Assembly: GCF_003522965.1 (NCBI RefSeq)
Contig: NZ_CP031513.1
Coordinates: 1-64,000 of the forward strand
Length of the DNA stretch: 64,000 bases
Direction of reading: 5' to 3'
Origin: Bombilactobacillus bombi
GTDB taxonomy: Bacteria > Bacillota > Bacilli > Lactobacillales > Lactobacillaceae
The first letter of the stretch is position 1. Each line of letters starts with the position of its first letter. The notes beneath the pieces are model-generated. The model saw only the letters and a list, made by a program, of their open reading frames with translations, was not told where the DNA came from and ran no database searches. Of the stretch, positions 32,976-42,467 are shown piece by piece. The position numbers and the translations under genes were made by a program.

Positions 32976-33952
32976 CTCCCGGCAAATTAGCGATTGTCGT
33001 TCCTTGTTACAATGAACAAGAAGTGTTGCCGCAATCATTACCGGTGTTACAAAAAGTTTTACAGCAGTTAATTGACAAACAACTGGTTAAAGATGATAGT
33101 AAGATTGTTTTTGTCGACGATGGTAGTACAGATACTACTTGGTCTTTAATAGAACAAGCTAGTCATCTAAATCAAGATGTTGCTGGTGTTAAATTAAGTC
33201 GAAACTTTGGCCATCAGGGAGCTTTATTAGCAGGTTTGAGCGTGGTTGCAGATGCTGATTTAACTATTACGATTGATTCGGATTTGCAAGATGATCCAAC
33301 AGCTATGATTGCTATGGTAGAAAAATATCACGAAGGTAACGAAGTTGTTTATGGCGTTCGGAATAATCGCGATAGCGATAGTAGTTTTAAACGGACTACT
33401 GCTGAATTGTTTTATAAAATTATGGGCTTTTTAGGCGTGAATTTGGTTCCCGATTCGGCCGATTTTCGCCTATTGAGTCAACGAGCCACAAGAGTGTTAT
33501 TAAGTTATCCAGAAAAAAACTTATTTTTACGGGGATTAGTTCCGCTTGTTGGATTTAAATCAGATAAAGTTTATTATCGAAGACACGAACGAGCAGCGGG
33601 AACTTCTAAATATCCGCTTTATAAGATGCTGCATTTTGCTATTGATGGGATTACGTCTTTTTCCGTGGCACCGATTAAGTTAATTATGAGTTTAGGATTA
33701 CTAATTGTCGGGATTTCTTTATTGCTATTAATTTATACGATTATTCAAAAAATGCGCGGAGATGTGGTATCTGGCTGGTCGTCTTTAATGGTTTCGATTT
33801 GGGCATTAGGTGGAATCCAATTGATTTGTATTAGTGTTATCGGTGAATATGTTGGCAAAATTTTTAATGAAGTCAAAGGACGCCCCCGTTTTACAATTGA
33901 AAAAAACCTGTATAATAAGACTAAAAATGAGCAAGGAGAAAACGATGACTGA
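32972..33952 (+). CDS. GT2 polyprenyl-phosphate glycosyltransferase (GtrB/CsbB/DPM1-like)
   Basis: The protein is 326 residues. The N-terminal GT-A domain has 'VVPCYNEQEVL', 'FVDDGSTD' and the metal-binding 'TIDSDLQDDP', then 'SADFRLLS' and 'LFLRGLVPLVG'. Two C-terminal helices (about 230-290) anchor it in the membrane. Such enzymes load a nucleotide sugar onto undecaprenyl phosphate. It overlaps the upstream GT-C gene by 4 bases and the downstream tyrS start by 8. A candidate tyrS -10 (TATAAT, 33911-33916) lies in its last codons. Confidence 0.87.
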   Translation: MTPGKLAIVVPCYNEQEVLPQSLPVLQKVLQQLIDKQLVKDDSKIVFVDDGSTDTTWSLIEQASHLNQDVAGVKLSRNFGHQGALLAGLSVVADADLTITIDSDLQDDPTAMIAMVEKYHEGNEVVYGVRNNRDSDSSFKRTTAELFYKIMGFLGVNLVPDSADFRLLSQRATRVLLSYPEKNLFLRGLVPLVGFKSDKVYYRRHERAAGTSKYPLYKMLHFAIDGITSFSVAPIKLIMSLGLLIVGISLLLLIYTIIQKMRGDVVSGWSSLMVSIWALGGIQLICISVIGEYVGKIFNEVKGRPRFTIEKNLYNKTKNEQGENDD

Positions 33953-35213
33953 AAATATTATTGATGAATTAACCTGGCGTGGCGCCATTAATCAACAAAC
34001 TGATGCACAGGGTCTCAAAGAATATGTTCAAAATCATCAAATTGCTCTTTATTGTGGTGTTGATCCCACAGGGGATTCACTGCATGTAGGGCATTTGGTT
34101 ACTTTTATGATTTTGAAACGTTTCCAATTGTTAGGCCATAAACCTGTAATTGTCATTGGAGGAGCTACTGGATCAATTGGCGATCCATCAGGTAAAAAAT
34201 CAGAACGAGTGTTACAATCGATGGATCAAGTCCGTCATAATCAAGATGCATTAACCAAGCAGATGGTTAATCTTTTTGGAACTGACAATTTTGAAATTGT
34301 AAATAATTATGATTGGTTATCTAAGTTAGATTTATTGACGTTTTTGCGCGATTATGGCAAATTATTTAATGTTAACACAATGTTAAATAAAGAAATTGTA
34401 GCTTCACGTCTTGAAGTGGGCATTTCTTATACTGAATTTACTTATCAGATTTTACAAGCGATTGACTTTTTAACACTCTATCGTGAACATAATGTGAAGT
34501 TACAAATCGGTGGCGGAGACCAATGGGGCAACATTACTGCGGGGATTGATTTAATTCATCGTTTAGAAGGTCCTAAGGCACCAGCATTTGGTTTGACAAT
34601 TCCACTGTTGTTAAAGGCTGATGGAACAAAATTTGGTAAAACTGAAGGTGGAGCAGTTTGGTTAGATCCAAAGAAAACTAGTCCATATGAGTTTTATCAA
34701 TTTTGGCTCAATACTGATGATCGTGATGTCATTAAATACTTAAAATATTTCACTTTCTTAAGTCATGATCAAATTGATTCCTTAGCTGCCCAGGTTCAAA
34801 GTGAACCCGAAAAGCGGGCAGCACAACGAACCTTAGCTCAAGAAGTAACTCGATTTGTACATGGTCAAGCTGCTGTCGAACAAGCAGAAAAAATTTCTGC
34901 AGCTTTATTCTCAGGTGATATTCAAAGTTTAACTGCAGCAGAAATTGAACAAGGATTCCAAGCAGTACCTTCAGTAGAATATGATGGTGGTGCAATTAAT
35001 TTAGTGGAATTTTTGGTTGATCAAACCCAAATTGAGCCTTCAAGACGCCAAGCACGTGAAGACATTAAAAATGGTGCTATTTATGTTAATGGTATTCGCC
35101 AACAGGATTTAGACTATCAAGTTAATCCAGCAGCTTGTTTTGATGGTCGATTTGTGATTATTCGTAAAGGTAAGAAAAAATATACGTTAGTACGAACTAA
35201 TAGTGGTAAATAA
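33945..35213 (+). CDS. tyrS: Tyrosyl-tRNA synthetase
   Basis: The protein is 422 residues. It charges tRNA-Tyr. The class I HIGH site is 'HVGH' (residues 47-50) and the KMSKS equivalent is 'KFGKT', as in TyrS. 'GGGDQWGN' binds tyrosine and tRNA, and a C-terminal S4 RNA-binding domain starts near residue 350. The frame is open from 33834, but ATG 33945 behind AAGGAG gives the normal length. No T-box is seen, unlike trpS in this window. It overlaps the GT2 gene by 8 bases. Confidence 0.96.
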   Translation: MTENIIDELTWRGAINQQTDAQGLKEYVQNHQIALYCGVDPTGDSLHVGHLVTFMILKRFQLLGHKPVIVIGGATGSIGDPSGKKSERVLQSMDQVRHNQDALTKQMVNLFGTDNFEIVNNYDWLSKLDLLTFLRDYGKLFNVNTMLNKEIVASRLEVGISYTEFTYQILQAIDFLTLYREHNVKLQIGGGDQWGNITAGIDLIHRLEGPKAPAFGLTIPLLLKADGTKFGKTEGGAVWLDPKKTSPYEFYQFWLNTDDRDVIKYLKYFTFLSHDQIDSLAAQVQSEPEKRAAQRTLAQEVTRFVHGQAAVEQAEKISAALFSGDIQSLTAAEIEQGFQAVPSVEYDGGAINLVEFLVDQTQIEPSRRQAREDIKNGAIYVNGIRQQDLDYQVNPAACFDGRFVIIRKGKKKYTLVRTNSGK

Positions 35214-35263
35214 TTTTTCAGACGACCTTTCGTCATTAGCGAAAAGAAAGAGATAATAATAAC

Positions 35264-36016
35264 GTGCAAATTCCCAAAAGTATTTTTGAAATTAAGCAAA
35301 TTGCCAAACAAATTATTCGGCGTGAACCCATGAGTATCTTGAAATTAGGCTGGGCGCCTTTGTTATTGTTGATGGGATTGATTTATTTGGCGATGCAGTC
35401 ATTAATGCAATTTTCCAGTCAATTTTCTCCTAATGTTACTTACAATCAAGTTTATACTGCGATGGCCAAATGGTTGAACAATAATCCACAAGTGTATTTA
35501 TATGTGACTGAAGGACGTTTGGCATATTTTTTGGTTTCCATTGGGGTCGCTTTTACTTGTTTAGATCTGATTCGTCAGCCCAAACAAGCACCTCATTGGG
35601 ATGGCGCATGGCAAGTATTTTCTGGACGTTATTTTTTTTCCACTATTGCGTTATGGCTAATTGTATTTGTGCTTTGTCGAGTGGGGTTGCTGTTAACTTC
35701 ATTTTTGGGGTTATTGGTCATGTTATTTATTAGATATAGCTTTTTGATGAGTTATTTTATCTATAAAGATTTGACGCAAAAACAGTCATTAACCTGGAGG
35801 CAAACATTACAAACTCTTAATTTGAGCTGGCAGTTAATGCGAGGTCATCGAATGAGATTATTTTTCTTGGATGTTAGTTTTTGGGGTTGGGATTTATTAA
35901 ATTATTTTTCAATGGGTGCTTTTAATTTATATGTGGCCCCGTATAAAGCTGCGAGTTATGCCGTTTTTTACCAAGATTTAATCAATTTGAATGGCAATAA
36001 TCTAGGTGTTAAATAA
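35264..36016 (+). CDS. DUF975-type integral membrane protein
   Basis: The protein is 250 residues with about five helices. It starts at GTG 35264 behind a weak AAAGAAAGAGA purine site. 'IRYSFLMSYFIYKD' and the end motif 'YAVFYQDLIN' fit the DUF975 family, which is common in lactobacilli and has no known role. It lies 50 bp after tyrS and shares the terminator at 36029-36068 with the convergent regulator gene. Confidence 0.72.
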   Translation: MQIPKSIFEIKQIAKQIIRREPMSILKLGWAPLLLLMGLIYLAMQSLMQFSSQFSPNVTYNQVYTAMAKWLNNNPQVYLYVTEGRLAYFLVSIGVAFTCLDLIRQPKQAPHWDGAWQVFSGRYFFSTIALWLIVFVLCRVGLLLTSFLGLLVMLFIRYSFLMSYFIYKDLTQKQSLTWRQTLQTLNLSWQLMRGHRMRLFFLDVSFWGWDLLNYFSMGAFNLYVAPYKAASYAVFYQDLINLNGNNLGVK

Positions 36017-36028
36017 AGTCTATAATAT

Positions 36029-36068
36029 AAAGACCAGAAAAGATTACTAATTCTGGTCTTTATTTTTT
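36029..36068. terminator. Bidirectional terminator
   Basis: A perfect 11-bp stem, AAAGACCAGAA (36029-36039) with TTCTGGTCTTT (36051-36061), with T's after and A's before. Confidence 0.85.
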
Positions 36069-36709
36069 TCGACAAAGATAAAATCAGTAGTTTTGCGGCT
36101 TAAAGTTAATTCTTGACCAGTAGCGGTTTTAATTAATAGGGAATCATCAAAAGGTAAATGCTGGATTACGGTGATTGTTTGATTGAGATTTAAATTTAAT
36201 TTTGAGAAATAATTTAAAAATTCGCGATTATCAAAAATTCGAACTATTTTAACAGGGGTCATAGTTTCTACTTCACTTAATACCAAGTCATCATCATCAG
36301 TTTCCCCTTGTCCATTACCTGGAATAATACTGCCATGAGGACAACGTTGCGGAAATTGCAAAAAACTATTTAAGGCATGTAATAATTGGTCATCAGTTGA
36401 ATGTTCTAAGGAATCTGCTGCTTGATTTACATTAATAATGGTATAATGTAGATTGTTAACCAAGAATACTTCCCAGATTCGATGTTTTTTGACTAGGTTT
36501 TCAGCTAATTGTTTGCCTTTAGTTGTTAAAGCAATAGCATTATAAGGCGTATGTTCAATAAAGCCAGCTTGAGTCAAATTAGAGAGCATTTCTGTAACTG
36601 AAGGGGCGCTGACATGCATCATTTCGGTAAGACGTTTATTGGTAACTTTCTGAAAACTGTGCTGTAATTCAAAGATGTTTTTCAAGTAGTCTTCTTTACT
36701 GGGGGACAA
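36047..36709 (-). CDS. DtxR/MntR family metal-dependent regulator
   Basis: The protein is 220 residues. It starts at TTG 36709 (AGAGG upstream on the minus strand). The N-terminal winged helix has the recognition helix in 'VSAPSVTEMLSNL'. The dimerisation and metal part includes 'ENLVKKHRIWEVFL', 'DSLEHSTDD' and 'CPHGSIIP', giving the usual His/Glu/Cys ligands, and a FeoA-like SH3 domain ends the protein. In lactobacilli such proteins control Mn or Fe uptake. A perfect inverted repeat lies in its promoter region (36723-36755) and is the likely operator. No Mn transporter is next to it. Confidence 0.85.
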   Translation of the reverse strand: MSPSKEDYLKNIFELQHSFQKVTNKRLTEMMHVSAPSVTEMLSNLTQAGFIEHTPYNAIALTTKGKQLAENLVKKHRIWEVFLVNNLHYTIINVNQAADSLEHSTDDQLLHALNSFLQFPQRCPHGSIIPGNGQGETDDDDLVLSEVETMTPVKIVRIFDNREFLNYFSKLNLNLNQTITVIQHLPFDDSLLIKTATGQELTLSRKTTDFIFVEKNKDQN

Positions 36710-36722
36710 TTGTTTAACCTCT

Positions 36723-36755
36723 TCTTATAATAAGTTTAATAATCTTATTATAAGA
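36723..36755. promoter_or_regulatory. Inverted-repeat operator between divergent genes
   Basis: TCTTATAATAAG (36723-36734) and CTTATTATAAGA (36744-36755) form a perfect 12-bp inverted repeat with a 9-bp spacer. Each arm contains a TATAAT -10 element, one per strand, so a bound repressor could shut both promoters. Confidence 0.65.
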
Positions 36756-36800
36756 TGTTGAAGATTAGGGCGCAATTTTATTTAAGAGGAGATTGTAAAA

Positions 36801-37319
36801 ATGCAAGCACGTCGATTTGATATTTTTAGTTTAATCATTGGGATTTTTTCGTTATTTGTCGGGTATGAGATTATCAGTCATCCTGTTTCTGGTCTCATTA
36901 CGATTATGTTGCTATTAGGTATGTTTTCGTTAATAAGAGGAATTTATCAATGCTGGTTAGCTTTTCGTGTTCATCAGCTTATGATGAATAGTCGCATTGG
37001 CTGGTTAGTTTTTTCCGCAATTGTGGATATCTTGTTGGGAATTATCTTTTTGTTTAACTTACCATTAGGTCTGACTACAATGATTTATATGTTGGCATTT
37101 TGGTTTATTATAGATGGAATTGCTGAACTCAGTTTAGCACCAATTTATCGGTGGTTTGGTAAAAGTTATCATTGGGTAATTATTATTTTGGCTGTTATTA
37201 GTATTATTGCTGGTATTATCTTATTGTTCCGGCCGATGATTGGTGGCGTATTAATCGTTACCATGGCAGCTGTTTATTTCTTGATGTCTGGTATTTTGGA
37301 AATTGTTGAAGCTTTTTAA
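36801..37319 (+). CDS. HdeD-like/DUF308 membrane protein
   Basis: The protein is 172 residues with six short helices arranged as three hairpins ('LIIGIFSLFVGYEII', 'IVDILLGIIFLF', 'VISIIAGIILLFRP'), the HdeD pattern linked to acid stress in enterobacteria. AGAGGAG lies before ATG 36801. It is divergent from the DtxR-type gene and shares its operator region, so it may be metal-responsive. Its function is not known in lactobacilli. Confidence 0.75.
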   Translation: MQARRFDIFSLIIGIFSLFVGYEIISHPVSGLITIMLLLGMFSLIRGIYQCWLAFRVHQLMMNSRIGWLVFSAIVDILLGIIFLFNLPLGLTTMIYMLAFWFIIDGIAELSLAPIYRWFGKSYHWVIIILAVISIIAGIILLFRPMIGGVLIVTMAAVYFLMSGILEIVEAF

Positions 37320-37347
37320 AAAAATCTCTGCTCAAGCCTATTTTTTG

Positions 37348-37376
37348 TTGGCAAAATAATAATTTTTTGGTATTAT
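37348..37376 (+). promoter_or_regulatory. tRNA-Thr promoter
   Basis: TTGGCA (37348-37353), 17 bp, TATTAT (37371-37376) with an extended TGG before the -10. It ends 16 bp before the tRNA. Confidence 0.8.
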
Positions 37377-37392
37377 AAATAGGTATTGAGTT

Positions 37393-37465
37393 GCCATCTT
37401 AGCTCAGCAGGTAGAGCGCCACCGTGGTAAGGTGGAGGTCGTCGGTCCGAATCCGATAGATGGCT
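37393..37465 (+). tRNA. tRNA-Thr (anticodon GGU)
   Basis: Cloverleaf of 73 nt. Acceptor GCCATCT pairs with AGATGGC, the D stem is GCTC/GAGC, the anticodon stem CCACC/GGTGG with loop GTGGTAA gives anticodon GGT, and the T arm is GTCGG/CCGAT around TCCGAAT. The T-loop has C in place of the usual second T. CCA is not encoded. Confidence 0.92.
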
Positions 37466-37480
37466 TATATTGTGGTAAGG

Positions 37481-37510
37481 AACACTTTCCTTTTTGGAAA
37501 GTGTTTTTTT
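37481..37510 (+). terminator. tRNA terminator
   Basis: AACACTTTCC (37481-37490) pairs with GGAAAGTGTT (37496-37505) and is followed by TTTTT. Confidence 0.88.
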
Positions 37511-37613
37511 ATTAATTTATTATAAAAATATTAATGGTAAGTTGGATAAATATTCGTTATAATTAAAAACATCTAATTCAATATTAACTAATAATCATGA
37601 ATGGGGTGTTTAG

Positions 37614-38822
37614 ATGGAAAATGATAAGAAACAACCAGCAATGCGTGGCAGTATGAAAATGGTTGTGGCACTGATGATTGGATATTCAATTATTTATATG
37701 GATAAGCAAATGGTTTCCGCAGCCATGGTACCTATCAGCAAGCAGTTTAGTTTGACTTCAACGCAGACTGGTTATATTATGAGTGCTTTTTTCTTAGCAT
37801 ATTGCTTGATGAGCATTCCTAGTGGTTGGTTAGTTGATAAATTTGGTTCGAAGAATATTCTTTTATTATCATTATGTTTAACAGCGTTATTTGCCTTTGC
37901 TTTTGGGTGGGCTAATGGTTTAATATTTTTTATGTTAATGCGTTTTGGCTCAGGTATTGGCCATAGTGGCTATCCTTCTGCAGCTTCTAAAGCTATTGCA
38001 GAAAATTTTGATTCAGAAAAACGAGTTTTTATGCAGTCGGCAATTCTAACAACTACTGGAATTGGCGCTATCTTAGCTTTTACGATTGGTACACGGGTAA
38101 TTGCGATTAATTGGCGCTATGGTTATTTTTTATTAGGAGCTTTATTTTTAATTGCGCTTGTAGTGATCGCCTTATGTATACCTAAATATCAAGCAACTGC
38201 TGTGAAGCAAACTGCAACGACCCCTGTACAAAAAGTTAGTTTAGGACAAGTTTTAAGCGATTCTAATGTCTTAGTTTTAGCTTTGATAATGGTTCTGATT
38301 AACATTGCTGCTTATGGTAGTTCATCTTGGATGCCGACTTATTTAACCAAGACTTATCATTTATCATTAAGTAGTGCAGGTAACTTATTGGCTCTAAATG
38401 CTATTTGGCAAATTGTCGGAAGTCTCGGAACTGGGATAGTTTTATCGAAATGGTTTGCTGGACAACAGAAACGCTTTCTTATTATAACAGCTACAACAGG
38501 CATGTTGTCGACGATCGTAATGGTTTCTTTTCATAATTTAATGTTAGCTGCTGTGATGATGGCTATTTCTAATTTGACTATTGTTGCCACATTTACTGGT
38601 TCATTTACTTGGTCACAGCGCTTATTTACGGAAGATCGGATTGGTTCAGCTACAGGTGTATTGAATTTTGGTGGTACTTTTGGTGGAGTTTTAGGACCGA
38701 TGTTAGCAGGATTTTTGGTGGATGCATTTAAAGGTAGTTTTGTTGTAGCTTTTGTTGTTTTAGGAGTATTACTGTTTGTAAGCAGTTTGTTAACACTCTT
38801 TATTAAAACTACAGCTAAGTAA
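37614..38822 (+). CDS. MFS transporter, organic-anion (ACS) type
   Basis: The protein is 402 residues with 12 helices. 'GWLVDKFGSKNILL' is the MFS loop 2-3 motif, and 'YMDKQMVSAAMVPI' in helix 1 fits the anion:cation symporter group that takes up hexuronates, glucarate or other organic acids. GGGGTG lies before ATG 37614. A GH2 glycosidase follows 187 bp later, after a hairpin, so the two may serve the same sugar source. The substrate is not known. Confidence 0.78.
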   Translation: MENDKKQPAMRGSMKMVVALMIGYSIIYMDKQMVSAAMVPISKQFSLTSTQTGYIMSAFFLAYCLMSIPSGWLVDKFGSKNILLLSLCLTALFAFAFGWANGLIFFMLMRFGSGIGHSGYPSAASKAIAENFDSEKRVFMQSAILTTTGIGAILAFTIGTRVIAINWRYGYFLLGALFLIALVVIALCIPKYQATAVKQTATTPVQKVSLGQVLSDSNVLVLALIMVLINIAAYGSSSWMPTYLTKTYHLSLSSAGNLLALNAIWQIVGSLGTGIVLSKWFAGQQKRFLIITATTGMLSTIVMVSFHNLMLAAVMMAISNLTIVATFTGSFTWSQRLFTEDRIGSATGVLNFGGTFGGVLGPMLAGFLVDAFKGSFVVAFVVLGVLLFVSSLLTLFIKTTAK

Positions 38823-38847
38823 AAAATTTATATCAATAAATTATTAA

Positions 38848-38883
38848 AAGACAGAGATAGTAGCTTATCTCGGTCTTATTTTT
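38848..38883 (+). terminator. Terminator of MFS gene
   Basis: AAGACAGAGATA (38848-38859) pairs with TATCTCGGTCTT (38866-38877), one mismatch, followed by ATTTTT. Confidence 0.7.
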
Positions 38884-39008
38884 ATCTTCAAAAATAACTT
38901 TCTGGGAAATGAAGAGAGAAATCCTTGTTTTGCAACTAGTTATAGATTGCTAAAGTCGGTATACTAACACTGCAATCGTCTTCATTGGACTTTAGTAAAG
39001 GAGATTAA

Positions 39009-41489
39009 ATGATGCAAAAAATGAGATGGAATCAAGATTGGCAATTTTGGCAGGATCATAATTCGTTTGCCTTACTTTGGAATGTACCAGAAACCGCCAA
39101 GAAAGTTAATTTACCTCATGATGCGATGTTAGAACAGCCAGCAAATCCCCAAAATAGTAACGGTGGCAATACTGGTTATCGTGACGGGGGAACATATATT
39201 TATACCAAAAATTTGTTCGTAACCAAAGATGAAAAAGACCACATTTTTCAGTTAAAATTTGAAGGTGTTTATATGAACACTTTTGTTTTTGTGAATGGGC
39301 AGCTTGCAGCGAAGCGGCCTTATGGCTATTCAACTTTTTATGTAGAATTAAATAAATTTTTACAATATGATGCTGATAATGAAATTCGAGTACAAGTTAA
39401 AACAGGAGCAATGCCTAATAGCCGCTGGTATTCTGGTGCGGGTATCATTCGTGATGTTTATTTATTAACCAGTGCTAAGCGGACTTATTTGCAACCTGAT
39501 GCCTTACAAATTACAACACAACAAGCCAATAAGCAACAGGCTACTGTGATGATTTCAGCAATAGTTCATAATCAAACTACAGAAATACAAGATCAATTAC
39601 AGCTAAATACGCAAATATTTGATGAAAATAATAACTTAGTGATACAAGATAGCAGCCCAATCGTAATTAATAGTCAAGATCAGCAGCAATGGCAACAGCG
39701 CTTATCTTGGTTGAATCCGCAATTATGGAGTGGGGAAGACCCACATTTATATCGTTGCGTAGTCCAATTAACTGATTTACAACAAGCAGTTGTTGATCAG
39801 ATGGAGGCTGTTTTTGGAGTACGAATTTTAACTTTAGATGCACATCACGGCTTGCAAGTGAATGGACAAACGGTTAAATTACGCGGAGCCGGCATTCATC
39901 ATGATAGTGGCTTACTAGGTGCGGCTACTTATGACGTAGCTGCTTATCGCCAAATTAAGTTATTGAAGCAAGCAGGATTTAATGCAATTCGCATGGCCCA
40001 TCAACCGGCAGCTGCTTCTTTACTACGAGCATGTGATGAATTAGGCATGTATGTAATGGATGAAACTTTCGATATGTGGAACCGTAGTAAATCCGATTAT
40101 GATTATGGGTTGTATTTTCAAGAGTGGTGGCAAGCAGATGTTCGTTCAATGGTTGCTAAAGATTTTAACCATCCAAGTGTAGTGATGTATTCTATCGGTA
40201 ATGAAATTCCTGAAATAGCTACTAATCAGGGTGTTCAATTAAGTGCTCAAATCAGTCAACTAATCCAGCAATTAGATCCAACTCGTTATACATTAGCAGC
40301 AGTTAATGGCTTATTTTCCGTCGGCAATGATTTAATTCCAATTGTAGAAAGAGTTGCTAAGCAACAAAATGATTCTGCAGATATTCAAGGCAATGTTAAT
40401 GATTTTATGACTGCTATGAATCAGTATTTGGACCAGATTATTGTTGATGACAAAATATCGCATCAATTGGATAAGGTTTTTGCAACGACAGATATTGCTG
40501 GTTATAATTATATGACTGCCCGTTATGAGCATGACGTCCAAGCTCATCCGCAACGTTTGTTGATTGGAACAGAAACTTATCCACCGCAAATTGGGGAAAA
40601 TTGGCCACTAGTACAAAAGTATAATCAGATTATTGGAGATTTCACTTGGACTGGCTGGGATTATATCGGTGAAGCGGGTGTTGGCATTCCTGGTTATCAA
40701 TTTGGTGAAGGTGGATTTGGTGCACAATATCCTGCACAACTAGCGTATGTGGGTGATTTAGATATTACAGGTTTTAGACGTCCACTTTCTTATTATCGAG
40801 AAATTGTTTTTGGTCGTCGTCAAAAGCCATATATAGCTGTCCAAAATCCGCATCACTATGGGGAAACACTGCAAAAAACACCTTGGATGCTCAGTGATAC
40901 TATTTCTAGCTGGACCTGGGATGTAAAAGAACATGCGCCAATTATAGTTGAAGTATATAGTCCAGGTACTGAAGTCGAATTACGTCTTAATCAGCAAGTT
41001 ATAGCTCGTAAACCAGTTGCTGATAGTTTCAGAACTTTATTTGAGCTTGAGTATCTGCCGGGACAATTAACCGCAGTAGCCTATAATCATGACCAAGAGT
41101 TAGGAAGTTATACTTTACAAACTGCTACCAAGCAGCATCCACAATTGCGTTTAAGTGTGGAAAATAATGTACAGCTTATGAACTCTCGACTCAGCTATCA
41201 ACAGGGAATCAATGGCGATATTTATTATGTTAATATCGAGATGGTGGATGAAGCAGACAATCTAATTACAGATAATGATCAAGAATTACAAGTTCAACTA
41301 GATAATCAGCAAGATCAAATTTTAGGTTTTGGTAGCGGTAATCCCAAACCGCTGAAGCCTTTTAATTCATTGCAAACAACTACTTTTAATGGGCGAGCGC
41401 TGGCGATTATTTTAAAACAGCACAATCAACAACCAGCTTTATTAACAGTTACAGGTAATAATTTACCCTCAAAAACTATTACTTATTAA
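39009..41489 (+). CDS. Glycoside hydrolase family 2 (beta-galactosidase-like)
   Basis: The protein is 826 residues with no signal peptide, so cytoplasmic. Jelly-roll, Ig-like and TIM-barrel domains are in GH2 order. The proposed acid/base is Glu399 in 'SIGNE' and the nucleophile Glu522 in 'IGTETYPP'. 'RMAHQPAAASLLRACDELGMYVMDETFDMW' region features near 330-350 are GH2-like. C-terminal beta domains follow. The family covers beta-galactosidase, beta-glucuronidase and beta-mannosidase, and the substrate is not fixed by sequence. AAAGGAG precedes ATG 39009; a second ATG follows at once. Confidence 0.85.
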   Translation: MMQKMRWNQDWQFWQDHNSFALLWNVPETAKKVNLPHDAMLEQPANPQNSNGGNTGYRDGGTYIYTKNLFVTKDEKDHIFQLKFEGVYMNTFVFVNGQLAAKRPYGYSTFYVELNKFLQYDADNEIRVQVKTGAMPNSRWYSGAGIIRDVYLLTSAKRTYLQPDALQITTQQANKQQATVMISAIVHNQTTEIQDQLQLNTQIFDENNNLVIQDSSPIVINSQDQQQWQQRLSWLNPQLWSGEDPHLYRCVVQLTDLQQAVVDQMEAVFGVRILTLDAHHGLQVNGQTVKLRGAGIHHDSGLLGAATYDVAAYRQIKLLKQAGFNAIRMAHQPAAASLLRACDELGMYVMDETFDMWNRSKSDYDYGLYFQEWWQADVRSMVAKDFNHPSVVMYSIGNEIPEIATNQGVQLSAQISQLIQQLDPTRYTLAAVNGLFSVGNDLIPIVERVAKQQNDSADIQGNVNDFMTAMNQYLDQIIVDDKISHQLDKVFATTDIAGYNYMTARYEHDVQAHPQRLLIGTETYPPQIGENWPLVQKYNQIIGDFTWTGWDYIGEAGVGIPGYQFGEGGFGAQYPAQLAYVGDLDITGFRRPLSYYREIVFGRRQKPYIAVQNPHHYGETLQKTPWMLSDTISSWTWDVKEHAPIIVEVYSPGTEVELRLNQQVIARKPVADSFRTLFELEYLPGQLTAVAYNHDQELGSYTLQTATKQHPQLRLSVENNVQLMNSRLSYQQGINGDIYYVNIEMVDEADNLITDNDQELQVQLDNQQDQILGFGSGNPKPLKPFNSLQTTTFNGRALAIILKQHNQQPALLTVTGNNLPSKTITY

Positions 41490-41540
41490 ATTTGTTATTA
41501 GAGCAGACTGCCCGCTATTATTATGCAGCCTTGTTAACAA

Positions 41541-41574
41541 AAAAAGCGAAGACAAAATTTTGTCTTCGCTTTTT
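41541..41574. terminator. Bidirectional terminator
   Basis: A perfect 17-bp palindromic hairpin (AAAAAGCGAAGACAAAA and its complement) between convergent genes. Confidence 0.9.
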
Positions 41575-41586
41575 AGTTTTTAAAGG

Positions 41587-42300
41587 TTATTTAGTAACAT
41601 TAACTGTTAACTTCTTGCCGTCAACCAAAGTGGTTAAATGATAACCATTAATGTCTTTAGTCTGCTTAGCACCCTTGTTCTTTTTAGCTTTGTTTACTAA
41701 GTCTGTTAAATCAGAGTTTTTAATGCCTAAACCGGCGGCTGTTGCACCAATATTAGCCTTGGTTTCGGAACTAGCAACATCAGTGATTTCCAATTGAATA
41801 CTATAAATAGTAGTTTGATTACTCAAAATCCGATAAGTTGTCACTGGACTAAACATGATGTTCATAGGACGATCAAGCTTAGGCATTTTTGTTGGCATTT
41901 TTGCATCCATCTTTTTGGCGCCGTTAAAACCCTTCGCAAATTTAGCACTGCTAATTACAGCAGTTGGTTTGTCTACAGTAACTTTAATGGGTTTGCTCAA
42001 GTTTTGCTTTTGACTAACGGTTACTTTACGAGTATTCAAAGATGCTGGCAAAGAAATGGTAAATTTTTTGTTTTTGACAGTAGTTGTATCTTTTTGGCCA
42101 TCAGCCACTTGATAATAAACTTTATCACCTTTGGTAGAACTACCACTGATTTGTTGCTTGATTCCATCATCACTAGGTGTTACTTTTGCGCTAAAAGGTT
42201 TGACAGGTTGTTGAGAACTAGTTTTGCTGGAGTTATTACCACAGCCAGTTAATATAAAGGCCAAACTAGCAACAGCAATTGTTACTTTTTTGTTAAACAT
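41587..42300 (-). CDS. Lipoprotein of unknown function
   Basis: The protein is 237 residues. I chose ATG 42300, where a typical lipoprotein signal begins (FNKKVTIAVASLAF, lipobox 'LTGC'); the frame is open to 42414 but the upstream part is not signal-like. Residues 40-120 form a small beta domain with 'KVYYQVADGQ', and the C-terminal half from about 135 ('MFSPVTTYRILSNQTTIYSIQLEI') looks like a separate domain. I do not recognise either. It is surface-attached by lipid and its ribosome site is weak. Confidence 0.6.
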   Translation of the reverse strand: MFNKKVTIAVASLAFILTGCGNNSSKTSSQQPVKPFSAKVTPSDDGIKQQISGSSTKGDKVYYQVADGQKDTTTVKNKKFTISLPASLNTRKVTVSQKQNLSKPIKVTVDKPTAVISSAKFAKGFNGAKKMDAKMPTKMPKLDRPMNIMFSPVTTYRILSNQTTIYSIQLEITDVASSETKANIGATAAGLGIKNSDLTDLVNKAKKNKGAKQTKDINGYHLTTLVDGKKLTVNVTK

Positions 42301-42467
42301 TAATTTAAACCACACTTTCTTTATTATTCTTAATGGTTTCATTATAACAGTTTTTACAATAGTAATTATGAAGAAAGAATGATTTTTAAACAATAAAATT
42401 GATTTGAGCTTCATAGCTACTTAATGTTATAATGCCTTAGTATTTATCAAACTAAGCAGGTGAATTT

